From the NCBI GenBank assembly GCA_007695145.1, contig REEI01000062.1, positions 62,001 to 126,000 of the forward strand: a stretch of DNA of 64,000 bases, given 5' to 3'. The position numbers and the translations under genes were made by a program. Under the pieces are notes generated by a model. The model was given only the letters and a program-made list of their open reading frames with translations. It searched no databases and had not been told where the DNA came from. The DNA is from Saprospirales bacterium (GTDB taxonomy: Bacteria; Bacteroidota; Bacteroidia; Chitinophagales; Saprospiraceae). Below, piece by piece: positions 19,118 to 27,683 of this stretch (the stretch's first letter is position 1; each line of letters opens with the position of its first letter).

Positions 19118-19993
19118 ATGGGTTGGTTTAAACGACTTAAGGACGGCATTCAAACAGCAACAAAGTTTAAGAAGGAGACTCCTGATGGCCTTTGGCATAA
19201 GTGCAAGTCATGCGGCCACTTGAGTACAATAAAAGAACTCAGGGAAAATTTTTTCAAGTGTTCGGCTTGCAACTACCATGTAAGAATTGGATCACATGAT
19301 TATTTTGATCTGTTATTCGACGAAAGCTCCTATCAAACGCTGTTTGATGAATTAGTGTCCTACGATTTTTTAGAATTCAAAGATCTTAAACCTTACGATG
19401 AAAGGCTTGAAGCTGCCATGAAAAAATCCGAATTGAAGGATGCAATGGCAGTAGCCCACGGTAGGATTGGAGGCCATCCTATGATTATATCCGCTATGGA
19501 CTTCAGCTTTATTGGTGGCTCTATGGGGTCTGTTGTGGGTGAAAAAATTTCCAGGTCTATTGATTTCGCGCTCGAACACAAAATACCGTTGATGATAATA
19601 TCCAAATCAGGGGGAGCTCGTATGATGGAGTCTGCTTTTTCTCTGATGCAAATGGCTAAAACTTCTGCTAAATTAACACTGATGGCAAAAGCTGGCCTGC
19701 CTTACTTTAGCTTTCTTACAGACCCTACTACAGGTGGCGTAACAGCCTCATTTGCAATGCTTGGAGATGTTAATTTTGCAGAGCCAAAAGCATTAATAGG
19801 ATTTGCAGGTCCCAGGGTAATTAAAGAAACAATTAAACGCGATTTGCCAGAGGGTTTTCAAACATCCGAATTTTTACTTGACAATGGATTCCTGGATTTT
19901 ATTGTCGACAGAAAAGACCTAAGGGAAAAGCTCATTCAACTTCTAGCAATGTTTGCACTTAAGGGAAATGGGGTGTCTCAAGCTTCTTCTTGA
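19118..19993 (+). CDS. accD: Acetyl-CoA carboxylase carboxyltransferase subunit beta
   Basis: Beta subunit of the carboxyltransferase that moves CO2 from carboxybiotin to acetyl-CoA to make malonyl-CoA, the first committed step of fatty acid synthesis. It is 291 residues. The N-terminal zinc ribbon has cysteines at 29, 32, 48 and 51. The crotonase-like core carries the SGGARMMES motif and the glycine-rich TDPTTGGVTASFAMLGD stretch typical of AccD. The alpha subunit gene is not in this window. Its last 16 bases overlap the 3' end of bshC on the opposite strand. Confidence 0.97.
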   Translation: MGWFKRLKDGIQTATKFKKETPDGLWHKCKSCGHLSTIKELRENFFKCSACNYHVRIGSHDYFDLLFDESSYQTLFDELVSYDFLEFKDLKPYDERLEAAMKKSELKDAMAVAHGRIGGHPMIISAMDFSFIGGSMGSVVGEKISRSIDFALEHKIPLMIISKSGGARMMESAFSLMQMAKTSAKLTLMAKAGLPYFSFLTDPTTGGVTASFAMLGDVNFAEPKALIGFAGPRVIKETIKRDLPEGFQTSEFLLDNGFLDFIVDRKDLREKLIQLLAMFALKGNGVSQASS

Positions 19994-21588
19994 AACACTA
20001 TCACCTCTTTATTTAAAGGATCAAGTGAATCAATGAGGGATTCAATAAAAAAGGGACCCAGCCTAAAGTAATACATCAGAAAATTATCAAATCGTTCTTG
20101 GGGTTTTCCGGAGGGAAACAATTTGTCGTGAGTTTTCCTGATTTTGTTCACTTTAACATCTAACTGTTGTTTTTTGGCCTTCAACAACTTATGCTCTAGA
20201 TGCTCAAGTGATTTTAAGTGCTTAGACTCTTCTGCACGTATGGTTTTTATGATGCTTTTCTCCAATTGAATGGCCTTGGTTTCAACCGCATGGAAAATCA
20301 ATCGAAGCTGTTCCTTTTCATCCTCCAGGGAAATCTCATCTTCAGCAAGATTTATGATAAAATCTTTTATCAATCCATCGATATCAGAAGAAAATATTAG
20401 TTCGGCTTCCAAATCCAATTGTTGGAGGTTTTTGGTTCCGATATGATCCAACCAAAAAACAGAATTTCTCCTGACCAAAACAGGGTAGTGGATTCCATAG
20501 TGTTCAAATTGTTCTCTCCTCTCTAACCAGTAGGCTATTTCCCCACCTCCACCGACATAGGCAATGTTTGGAAGTATTAATTCCTGGTAGAGAGGCCTCA
20601 ATACCACGTTGGGACTAAACTTTTCGGGGGAACTCTTTAATTCATACAGGATTTCTTCCTCTGTAAATGAGATTTCGGTTCCAACCAGAGTAAAGGTCTT
20701 TGATTTATCCGATTTTTCAATTCTCAATCTCTCATTATCTCTAAAGTAGAAAAGGTTGATATCTCTAGCATGCGCCTGAGCTGCATAACCTTTATCAATT
20801 AGGCGTTGCTGAGTAGTGCTCACCAACTTCTTTGACCTGTTGTTTAGCAATTCATCCTTCATTATTGGAACAAACTGCCTTTTAAGTAATGGATTGTCCA
20901 TATTGATTACTAGAAGATCCGTATCAATAAACAATTGGAGTATTAGTTTTCGGAAAAATTGACCGTAGGTTGTTGTATACTGCAAAGCATCCTCAAGCAG
21001 CCCGATGGCCTCTTCAGCAAAGGGAGAACTACCTGCAAAAGTCTTTACTTGATCAATAAGCTCTTTAACTCCATCTGCTGGCATTCTACCTACAGCTCCA
21101 CTTAGGCCGGGCTCCCAACTGATTTTTTTGCCGTAGATATGCAGGTGATTGATTTCAGGTAGGTCGTGATCTTCACCTCCGGAGACAAAAATCGGTATAA
21201 AATTGGTTCCTGGGTGCTTTTTTTCCAAATCAGAGGCGAGATGGATAGTGCTGGCTATTTTATAGATTACGTACAATGGTCCGGTGAATAAACAGGGCTG
21301 ATGAGCAGTACAGACCGTAAAGGTATTTTTTTTTGAAAGCTTACTTATCAATGACATTGAGCTTCCCGGGTAATCCATTTCCGCATATTGATCATTAAGG
21401 ACCTCCACTAATTCAGATCTGATATCAGAGCTGTAATTCCTTCTCCTTTCTAGAAGTGAATTATTAAGTCCTTCTTGAGAGAAGGGATATTTAGCAAAGT
21501 CCATTAACTGGGGTTCAGAATTGATATAGGATACATCCTTACTGGAAAATAAAAGGCTTTCTGAATAGGGAAGCTTGAATAATTTCAT
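19978..21588 (-). CDS. bshC: Bacillithiol biosynthesis cysteine-adding enzyme
   Basis: BshC family protein of 536 residues, assigned to the last step of bacillithiol synthesis, adding cysteine to glucosaminyl-malate. Recognised from CTAHQPCLFTGPLYVIYK, the SGGEDHDLPEINH stretch and the WLERREQFEHYGIHYPVL region, in the family order. A coiled-coil segment (about 420-500) is rich in Lys, Glu and Leu, as in known BshC structures. This implies that the organism makes bacillithiol as its low-molecular-weight thiol. BshA and BshB are not encoded here. It converges on accD with a 16-bp coding overlap. Confidence 0.92.
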   Translation of the reverse strand: MKLFKLPYSESLLFSSKDVSYINSEPQLMDFAKYPFSQEGLNNSLLERRRNYSSDIRSELVEVLNDQYAEMDYPGSSMSLISKLSKKNTFTVCTAHQPCLFTGPLYVIYKIASTIHLASDLEKKHPGTNFIPIFVSGGEDHDLPEINHLHIYGKKISWEPGLSGAVGRMPADGVKELIDQVKTFAGSSPFAEEAIGLLEDALQYTTTYGQFFRKLILQLFIDTDLLVINMDNPLLKRQFVPIMKDELLNNRSKKLVSTTQQRLIDKGYAAQAHARDINLFYFRDNERLRIEKSDKSKTFTLVGTEISFTEEEILYELKSSPEKFSPNVVLRPLYQELILPNIAYVGGGGEIAYWLERREQFEHYGIHYPVLVRRNSVFWLDHIGTKNLQQLDLEAELIFSSDIDGLIKDFIINLAEDEISLEDEKEQLRLIFHAVETKAIQLEKSIIKTIRAEESKHLKSLEHLEHKLLKAKKQQLDVKVNKIRKTHDKLFPSGKPQERFDNFLMYYFRLGPFFIESLIDSLDPLNKEVIVFQEEA

Positions 21589-21685
21589 GTACTTACTTTA
21601 ATTGACAGACAATCTATCCAAAGAGGATTTAACGCTAAAAGTTTATTGATTCAGGGAGAAAATCCGATATGGATAAAACGCACTT

Positions 21686-22336
21686 TCAAAAAACAAAACC
21701 TATAGAGCCGATCAATCTGCTTGGACTATCTGAAAAATCATAGCGATTGCCGAAAAATTCAATGTGATTGCCATACTTGGAGAAATTCCCTTCATATCGA
21801 AAATCAAGATGAATGTTCCATATGTCAAAACCTAAACCGGCTTGATAACCCAGGGTCATATCCTTAAATCGCTGCTTGTAATCATCAGAAAAATCAACCA
21901 GGTCAGAAGCACTGCTCAATTGAATATGCCCTACAGGTCCGGCGTTAATTCTAAAAAAGCCAAACTTTAAGCCAAACAAAAGTGGAATATCTAAATTTTG
22001 AAACCGTTCTGTGAGGACTAAATCAGCGAACTCAGGCCCTAGTAGATCTTCCATTTCATATTCTACGCTGTGGGAATTGTACAAAAATTCTGGCTGAATA
22101 TAAAAGTTATTGATCTGAAACCTGAACATCAATCCGATGTGGATTCCATAGTTTATTTCCTTGAGCCTCAAAACCAACTGATCAACTTCCTCTGAATCCC
22201 TAACAATTATCTCAGATGCGTCTAGTTGAGTGGTGGCCAATCCTGCCCTTATGCCAATGTTTACCTGACCATAAGAGGAAGCAGTGAAAATGAGTAAAAA
22301 TGTGAGAACAAATAAAAGCGCCTTTGATTGATGCAT
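21686..22336 (-). CDS. Outer-membrane beta-barrel protein (PorT-like porin family)
   Basis: A 216-residue outer-membrane protein. Residues 1-23 are a signal peptide ending in SSYGQ. Alternating amphipathic strands then run to the terminal phenylalanine (SPSRLIGSIGFVF). The opening VNIGIRAGLATTQL and the later LDIPLLFGLKFGFFRINAGPVGHI-like order are typical of the outer membrane beta-barrel family (PF13568 type) that includes PorT, a T9SS component. Whether this one is PorT itself or a general small barrel cannot be settled, so no symbol is given. It has its own perfect promoter at 22357-22387. Confidence 0.8.
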   Translation of the reverse strand: MHQSKALLFVLTFLLIFTASSYGQVNIGIRAGLATTQLDASEIIVRDSEEVDQLVLRLKEINYGIHIGLMFRFQINNFYIQPEFLYNSHSVEYEMEDLLGPEFADLVLTERFQNLDIPLLFGLKFGFFRINAGPVGHIQLSSASDLVDFSDDYKQRFKDMTLGYQAGLGFDIWNIHLDFRYEGNFSKYGNHIEFFGNRYDFSDSPSRLIGSIGFVF

Positions 22337-22356
22337 TGGAAAGTAAAAATTTGGTG

Positions 22357-22387
22357 CAAAACTATATCAAAGAATTATAACATCAAA
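22357..22387 (-). promoter_or_regulatory. Bacteroidota-type promoter for the beta-barrel gene
   Basis: On the minus strand, TTTG (22384-22387), exactly 19 bases, then TAGTTTTG (22357-22364). Both boxes and the spacing match consensus. The predicted start near 22350 leaves a leader of only about 14 bases before the ATG at 22336. Confidence 0.75.
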
Positions 22388-22939
22388 TACTGAGCCTAAA
22401 TTGTTGATTCGGTGCCTGGCCAATTTAAAGCCGATCTAGCAAATACCTGATTAGTTGCTTTACTGGTTTGGTAAAAAGGAGACTTTGATTGATGCCGTTG
22501 TTTTAAAAGCTCAATTGGTCTCCTTGGTCGACACTGATTGAACTGGACTATATTGTTTGCCACATCGTCAAAATAAAAGGAGGTAAGAGTATTATTTATC
22601 TAAGCTTGAAAGGTAGGAACTTAATTTGCCAGAAATTTTGGGTAGGGGAGTGAGTGCATATGATTATTTATGTCCTTGAATATCGGCTACTAAACTCCAT
22701 TAGATCATAATTTTTAAAGATTTGCAATCATTTAATATCTATGAGAGGCTTAGAATAGGCCCAGGATTAATTAGACGATTTGCTTTTCCTCTTTCATTGT
22801 GATGCTCCATTTCAAATCCCTAAATAAGATTTACTTAATTGAACTGATCATGAAAAAATGATTGAAACTATCTGCAGCATTATGGTTTTGATGTGACATT
22901 GGAATGTTTGCCCATAAGACCAAAATCCATTTGAAAGCG
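22388..22939. other. Gene-free divergent region
   Basis: About 550 bases between the barrel gene and engB. I find no frame with credible composition, no tRNA-like cloverleaf and no strong hairpin. Only the promoters at its two edges are supported. Confidence 0.5.
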
Positions 22940-22947
22940 TAACTTTG
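22940..22947 (+). promoter_or_regulatory. Candidate -7 promoter box for the engB unit
   Basis: TAACTTTG matches TAnnTTTG exactly and lies 17 bases before the engB ATG. A TTTG at normal -33 spacing was not found, so the assignment rests on position. Confidence 0.4.
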
Positions 22948-22963
22948 CGATAAATTTGAGCAT

Positions 22964-23575
22964 ATGGCCAAGGAGGTGGAATTTTATGGGAGCTTTGAGA
23001 GAGTGGAGCAGTGTCCTACACTTAACTTTCCTGAATACGCGCTAATTGGGAGGTCCAATGTAGGTAAATCATCTCTCATTAATTTCATCACCGAAAAGAA
23101 AGAGTTGGCCAGAATTTCGAAAAAACCCGGTAAAACCAGACATATCAACTTATTTGGAATTGATCGCACCTGGGTATTGGCTGATTTACCCGGCTATGGT
23201 TTTGCACATGTTTCCAAAACCCAGCGGAAAAAGTGGGATCGGGAATTGTGGAGGTATCTCAATTTAAGGTCGAATTTGGTTTGCGCCATGGTTTTAATAG
23301 ATGCATCTATCCCCCCTCAAAAAGCAGACCTTGAGTTCCTGAATGATCTAGGGGCTCATATGGTGCCCTGGGTTCTGGTTTATACAAAAATTGACAAAGT
23401 TCGCAAGTCAAAAGTATCTTCTAACCTGGAAGAAATTCGAAAGGCCATACTCGAAAGCTGGGAAGAGCTACCTGCCGAATTTGTTACATCTGTCATAGAT
23501 AAGAAAGGCAGAGATGAAATACTGGAATTTATAGAAATTAATAATCGCCAGCTTAAAGAGAGAGAAGAATATTAA
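22964..23575 (+). CDS. engB: Ribosome biogenesis GTP-binding protein YihA/YsxC
   Basis: Small essential-type GTPase (203 residues) involved in assembly of the large ribosomal subunit. The P-loop GRSNVGKS spans residues 29-36, the switch II motif DLPGYG starts at 74, and the guanine-specificity motif appears as YTKIDK (about 140). The conserved KPGKTRHINLF stretch before G3 is diagnostic for EngB. First gene of a probable five-gene plus-strand unit: the next gene starts about 41 bases after its stop. Confidence 0.96.
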   Translation: MAKEVEFYGSFERVEQCPTLNFPEYALIGRSNVGKSSLINFITEKKELARISKKPGKTRHINLFGIDRTWVLADLPGYGFAHVSKTQRKKWDRELWRYLNLRSNLVCAMVLIDASIPPQKADLEFLNDLGAHMVPWVLVYTKIDKVRKSKVSSNLEEIRKAILESWEELPAEFVTSVIDKKGRDEILEFIEINNRQLKEREEY

Positions 23576-23616
23576 TTCCGGATTATACCTCTAATTACTT
23601 TCAAAACGGATATAAA

Positions 23617-25362
23617 TTGAACGGCATTACTAGAAAAAGTACTGAAACAACAAAGATTGATAAATCCAATTCATTACCAGAGGGTTGCACCCTTCAGGAT
23701 TATCAGTTCGAATTGCTCGAAAAAGACCTTCGAAAATGGCCAATTTATAAACTAATTGAAAAGAGGGCTGACTTTGTAGAAACGGTCAACAAATTAACGG
23801 TAGAAGTACTCAAGAAGAAAAATAATGAGGGTGTACAGTCCCTGATAGCTAAAACCATTTATCAGGAGAAAATCAGAATGAAAAAATCCACCTGGAAAGT
23901 GGACCCTCCCAATGAGAAATTATTTTGGAAGAGGATAGAGGGCAAACTCTCAAGCATCAAATCTCTTCCGCCCGATGAAGCTGAAAAAAGCAGTAGTGAG
24001 CTACTCTACAGAATTGTAAATAGATACACTGAGGAAATCGTTGGAAATTTTAAGATAAATACCTTTAAATTCGTCAGGAGATTTTCCACCTTCTGCTTTA
24101 AAGTTCTATTCAATAAGTTTTTTGATCCCTATCCATTCTGGGGTAATAGAAAAAGAATGTTGAATAGAATCCATCTTACAGGAAGTGTTCCTGAAACAAG
24201 AAAATTGATGGAGAAAGGCACTGTTGTCCTGGTGCCTACTCATTCATCAAATCTGGATTCCCTCTTTATAGGATATGCCATTGATTTCAAAGCCGGATTG
24301 CCCTCCTTTTGCTATGGAGCCGGACTAAATCTTTACAATAGTGAATTCGCTGCCTACTTCATGAATCGTTTGGGAGCGTACCGACTGGACAGAAGGAAGA
24401 AAAATGCAATTTACCTAGAAACCCTTAAGACAATGTCACAAAAGATGACCATGATGGGGGTTAACAATCTGTTCTTTCCAGGAGGAACCAGGTCCCGGTC
24501 CGGGGCAATTGAAAGTAGGTTGAAACTGGGGCTGCTGGGCACACTTATAGAAGCTCAAAGAGGGTTAATTGAGTCTGGTAGCCAAAAGAAAATTTTTGTA
24601 GTTCCGGTTGTTTTATCCTACCCCTTTGTCCTTGAAGCGAGAATTTTGATCGATGAGCATCTTCGTTCAGAGGGAAAGGAAAAGTATTTCAAACAGAAGT
24701 ATAAGAAAATTAAACGTTTTTCAAAATTGACGTTTTTCAACCATCTTTTTACCAAAAGTCCATCTACCTGGGTATCATTTGGCCAACCTATGGATGTAAT
24801 TGGTAATCCAGTAGATTTAGAGGGAAACAGCTTGGGTAATTCAGAGCAAATTATTGAAATTGCTGATTATTTTAAAATAGGCGGAATAGTCAAGCAAGAT
24901 GTACAGAGGGAATCAGTTTACACAAAGGTACTTTCGGATTCTATACTGGAAAGTTACAGATCTGACAATGTTGTAATGTCAGCGCATTTTGCAGCTTATT
25001 GCGCCTTCAATTTTTTAAGAAAAAGTCATTCGGACAAGGATATTTACGAACTCTTTAGATTAGAGGAGATTGACACTCAAATTAAATTGAAGGATTTTAT
25101 CCCATTTTGCGAGGAACTGAAAAGCGGATTTCTCCGATTGGATCAGTCTTGCAAATTAAAGCTTACAGAGGATTTTAATCAGTCAACTTTAAAATTAATT
25201 TTGTCAGGAGTTAAAGAACTCGGACATTATTCGGCTAGAAAACCATTGAAGTACAATAGCAGGAAAAAAACTTTTTCAACAGAGGATGTTAAGCTTCTGT
25301 ACTTTTATCACAATCGCCTCAATTGTTATGATGAATTAATAAAAGAGGCATTGAAACCTTAA
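23617..25362 (+). CDS. PlsC/PlsB-type glycerolipid acyltransferase (large form)
   Basis: A 581-residue acyltransferase that should acylate glycerol-3-phosphate or its 1-acyl form in membrane phospholipid synthesis. The acyltransferase core shows the catalytic H-x4-D box in THSSNLDS at about residue 209, a GAYRLDRRKK segment, and FPGGTRSRSG at about 287, which corresponds to the usual FPEGTRS block. The core is flanked by a 190-residue N-terminal extension and a 200-residue C-terminal region, so it is much longer than a simple PlsC and nearer in plan to PlsB/DHAPAT-type enzymes. No ATG exists until codon 88. TTG at 23617 is the best start, but the frame stays open upstream, so the exact N-terminus is uncertain. 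Confidence 0.82.
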   Translation: MNGITRKSTETTKIDKSNSLPEGCTLQDYQFELLEKDLRKWPIYKLIEKRADFVETVNKLTVEVLKKKNNEGVQSLIAKTIYQEKIRMKKSTWKVDPPNEKLFWKRIEGKLSSIKSLPPDEAEKSSSELLYRIVNRYTEEIVGNFKINTFKFVRRFSTFCFKVLFNKFFDPYPFWGNRKRMLNRIHLTGSVPETRKLMEKGTVVLVPTHSSNLDSLFIGYAIDFKAGLPSFCYGAGLNLYNSEFAAYFMNRLGAYRLDRRKKNAIYLETLKTMSQKMTMMGVNNLFFPGGTRSRSGAIESRLKLGLLGTLIEAQRGLIESGSQKKIFVVPVVLSYPFVLEARILIDEHLRSEGKEKYFKQKYKKIKRFSKLTFFNHLFTKSPSTWVSFGQPMDVIGNPVDLEGNSLGNSEQIIEIADYFKIGGIVKQDVQRESVYTKVLSDSILESYRSDNVVMSAHFAAYCAFNFLRKSHSDKDIYELFRLEEIDTQIKLKDFIPFCEELKSGFLRLDQSCKLKLTEDFNQSTLKLILSGVKELGHYSARKPLKYNSRKKTFSTEDVKLLYFYHNRLNCYDELIKEALKP

Positions 25363-25376
25363 TTCAAACTACCGTT

Positions 25377-25919
25377 TTGTATTACCTGATAATAGATTTA
25401 GAAGCTACTTGTTGGAAATTTGAAAAACCACTAGAGGAGCAGGAGGTGATTGAAATAGGTGCGTTCATACTGTCTCCTTTTGGAGAAGTTGAAGACCAGT
25501 ATCAATCCTTTGTAAAACCGGAAATCCACCCAATCCTATCTCATTTTTGTATGGATTTAACAGGTATTAGACAGGAGGAAGTAGAGAGAGCTGCTGTTTT
25601 TTCTAAGGTTTATGAAGATTTTCTTCATTGGATTCAAACTTATAATACCGCCCAGGCTGCATCGTGGGGAGCTTTTGATCAAAGATTGTTGTACAATTGC
25701 TGTATTCAATCTAATCACGAGCCATTTTGGTCCAGTGATTTTGTAAACCTAAAAAAACAGTACCAAAGAATAAAGGGCCTCAAAAGACCTATTGGCCTGA
25801 AGAATGCGGTTGAAAGAGAAGGCTTTGAGTTTCGCGGCAACCATCATAGAGCCCTGGATGATGCTGCAAACACAGTAAGCATCTTTAAAAAATATTTGGA
25901 CGAATGGATCTTTTATTAA
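25377..25919 (+). CDS. DEDDh 3'-5' exonuclease (ERI1/KapD-like)
   Basis: A 180-residue RNase T/DnaQ-fold exonuclease. The DEDDh residues are visible: D7 and E9 in IIDLEAT, D101 in WGAFDQ, and H157 with D162 in HRALDDA. The order and spacing, together with a conserved FVKPEIHPILSHFC segment, place it nearest the ERI1/KapD group that trims RNA 3' ends. The substrate is unproven. The start is TTG at 25377, because the catalytic D7 lies just behind it and no ATG is available. Its stop lies inside the next gene's start region (16-bp overlap), so the two are coupled. Confidence 0.88.
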   Translation: MYYLIIDLEATCWKFEKPLEEQEVIEIGAFILSPFGEVEDQYQSFVKPEIHPILSHFCMDLTGIRQEEVERAAVFSKVYEDFLHWIQTYNTAQAASWGAFDQRLLYNCCIQSNHEPFWSSDFVNLKKQYQRIKGLKRPIGLKNAVEREGFEFRGNHHRALDDAANTVSIFKKYLDEWIFY

Positions 25920-26644
25920 CCCTTTTTAGAATAACTCTGTTATGCACAACTCTTGTGCTTATAAACTCTTGTAATTCTAGTAGCTTACCCAATACTGGTA
26001 AACTAATCATTGAGGTTAAACTAGAAAGCACTCCGGATTTGCGCGCTGAGGAACAAATGGGTATGACAGAATTAGAAGAACTTTTCCAAAGTGGACATAT
26101 CGCATGGTATTTTTCTCCGGAAAAAGAGGCAGTGTTGCATGATTTTTTATTAATGGGGCAAAATTTTTTAATGAGGGATATTATTGACAAGGAGAGAAAT
26201 ATACAAACTATTTTGATTGAGTTTCTTTCCGAGAAAATCGCCATATCCAAGACTTCAGAAGAATTCAAGCGCGAAAGGGGAGAGGTTTTAACCAACTATT
26301 CCTACTTCCTGGACAGGGAGCGAACCAAAGAAATCCTCGGCTGCAGCTGCGTTGCCTTTGAAGGCTATATCGAGATGGGGCAACAAATAATTAACCATTC
26401 TGGTTATCTTTGTGAGGAATTACCGATGACTGCAAGTTTTATACAAGGACTAGATATAAACCCTTTGCCGGGAGCATTGTTTGAAGTTGACGTAAATTTG
26501 GGATCAGTCAATATTCAGTACCGGGCCGTAAATCTTGAAAAGCAAGCTCTACCAGATGAGATTTTTGAATATGACCTCAGTCAATATCAGCTTCTCCCCG
26601 CAGGAATTCTTGGTCAAGGAAATATATTTAATCCATTCAACTAA
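25904..26644 (+). CDS. Lipoprotein, DUF4412-like, paralogous to the next gene
   Basis: A 246-residue predicted lipoprotein. The leader ends in LINSC with the lipidated cysteine at 23. The mature part is built like the following gene product: an opening KLIIEVKLES strand, then SGHIAWYFSPEKE, an LGCSC block about residue 145, and FIQGLDINPLPG near 185. The corresponding blocks in the neighbour are HLKMEITEVS, MELYFNRERE, VGFDCYEVI and LIQGIQQNPFQG. The pair is therefore a tandem duplication that has diverged strongly. It overlaps the exonuclease gene by 16 bases. Probably periplasmic or outer-membrane facing; function unknown. Confidence 0.75.
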   Translation: MDLLLTLFRITLLCTTLVLINSCNSSSLPNTGKLIIEVKLESTPDLRAEEQMGMTELEELFQSGHIAWYFSPEKEAVLHDFLLMGQNFLMRDIIDKERNIQTILIEFLSEKIAISKTSEEFKRERGEVLTNYSYFLDRERTKEILGCSCVAFEGYIEMGQQIINHSGYLCEELPMTASFIQGLDINPLPGALFEVDVNLGSVNIQYRAVNLEKQALPDEIFEYDLSQYQLLPAGILGQGNIFNPFN

Positions 26645-26676
26645 TACTTTTATTTAAAAATTTAAAATTATTGAAT

Positions 26677-27387
26677 ATGAACAACTTAAAGCTTTTTATT
26701 GTAGCATTTTTGATCCCCCTTATTGCATTGGGGTATGGAACTGAAGTCCTTTCCCAAAACAAAGTGACCGAAGGGCATCTCAAGATGGAAATCACTGAGG
26801 TTTCTATGCAGGGTCAATCCGGGAACCCTGAAATGGAAATGGCAATGGAGATGATGAAGGGCAGTACTATGGAATTGTATTTCAATCGCGAAAGAGAGTT
26901 GTCTGTTGTCAATATGGCGGGAGGAATGTCTCTTATTCGAACCTTAATGGATTTCAATACCAACCAATCAACAATGTTCATGGAAATGATGGGGCAGAAA
27001 ATGATGGTTGATTTAGGAGAGGTAGAAGGAGTAGATGAAGAAATTGACTTTGAAACTCAAGTCAACAAAAATAATCGTAAAAATATTGTAGGATTCGATT
27101 GCTATGAAGTCATTTTCACTGCTAATATTCAAGGACAAAACATGCAAATGACTCTATATGTTACAGAGGACATTCAAACCAGATCTTCACTAATTCAGGG
27201 GATTCAACAAAATCCTTTTCAAGGAACTCCTTTGGCTATGGAGATGAATGTGATGGGCATGACCATGAAATACGAGGCCAAAGCCTTTAACAGAACTTTT
27301 GACAAGTCCGTTTTTAATATTGATAAAAGCGGGTACCGTGAAATGGATCTGGAGCAACTCCAAAGAATGGGAATGGGTGGCTTCTAA
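26677..27387 (+). CDS. Methionine-rich secreted protein (DUF4412-like)
   Basis: A 236-residue secreted protein from the ATG at 26677 (a TTG two codons earlier is less likely). A signal peptide ends near LSQ (about residue 28). The mature chain is unusually rich in methionine, more than a tenth of its residues, in runs such as PEMEMAMEMMKG, MFMEMMGQKMM and EMNVMGMTMKY. It resembles DUF4412 proteins and is the paralogue of the upstream lipoprotein, with matching blocks in the same order. Met clusters can bind soft metals or reflect oxidation buffering, but that is speculation here. Last gene of the engB unit, followed 33 bases later by a strong hairpin. Confidence 0.75.
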   Translation: MNNLKLFIVAFLIPLIALGYGTEVLSQNKVTEGHLKMEITEVSMQGQSGNPEMEMAMEMMKGSTMELYFNRERELSVVNMAGGMSLIRTLMDFNTNQSTMFMEMMGQKMMVDLGEVEGVDEEIDFETQVNKNNRKNIVGFDCYEVIFTANIQGQNMQMTLYVTEDIQTRSSLIQGIQQNPFQGTPLAMEMNVMGMTMKYEAKAFNRTFDKSVFNIDKSGYREMDLEQLQRMGMGGF

Positions 27388-27420
27388 TCAAAGATATCTT
27401 AAACTTCTTAATAAGTGAGC

Positions 27421-27458
27421 AGGGAGCAATCTTTTGATTGCTCCCTTTATTTAACTTT
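27421..27458 (+). terminator. Strong intrinsic terminator of the engB unit
   Basis: A perfect 11-bp stem, AGGGAGCAATC (27421-27431) with GATTGCTCCCT (27436-27446), closed by a TTTT loop and followed by a T-rich tract. It lies 33 bases after the last stop codon of the five-gene unit. Confidence 0.85.
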
Positions 27459-27683
27459 TAGAATTTAACATAATATAAATTATAGGAATTTTTTCAGAGT
27501 ATTTTTCTCAAGATTTTATTGAGCCTGGTGATTGCTTTAAGCTTCTAGTTGTTGTTCCTGTTAACGCTGCTAATACTTTTATATCCTTTAAAACATTATT
27601 GTTAACCATATAAACTTAAATCCTTTTTAAGCTACTAAGAGATTTGGATGCATATGATAGATGACTTATAAAAATTCCTGGAG

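Noticed and set aside
22388-22939. Candidate non-coding RNA in the largest internal gap
   Set aside because: No stable stem-loop series, cloverleaf or known RNA signature could be recognised by eye.
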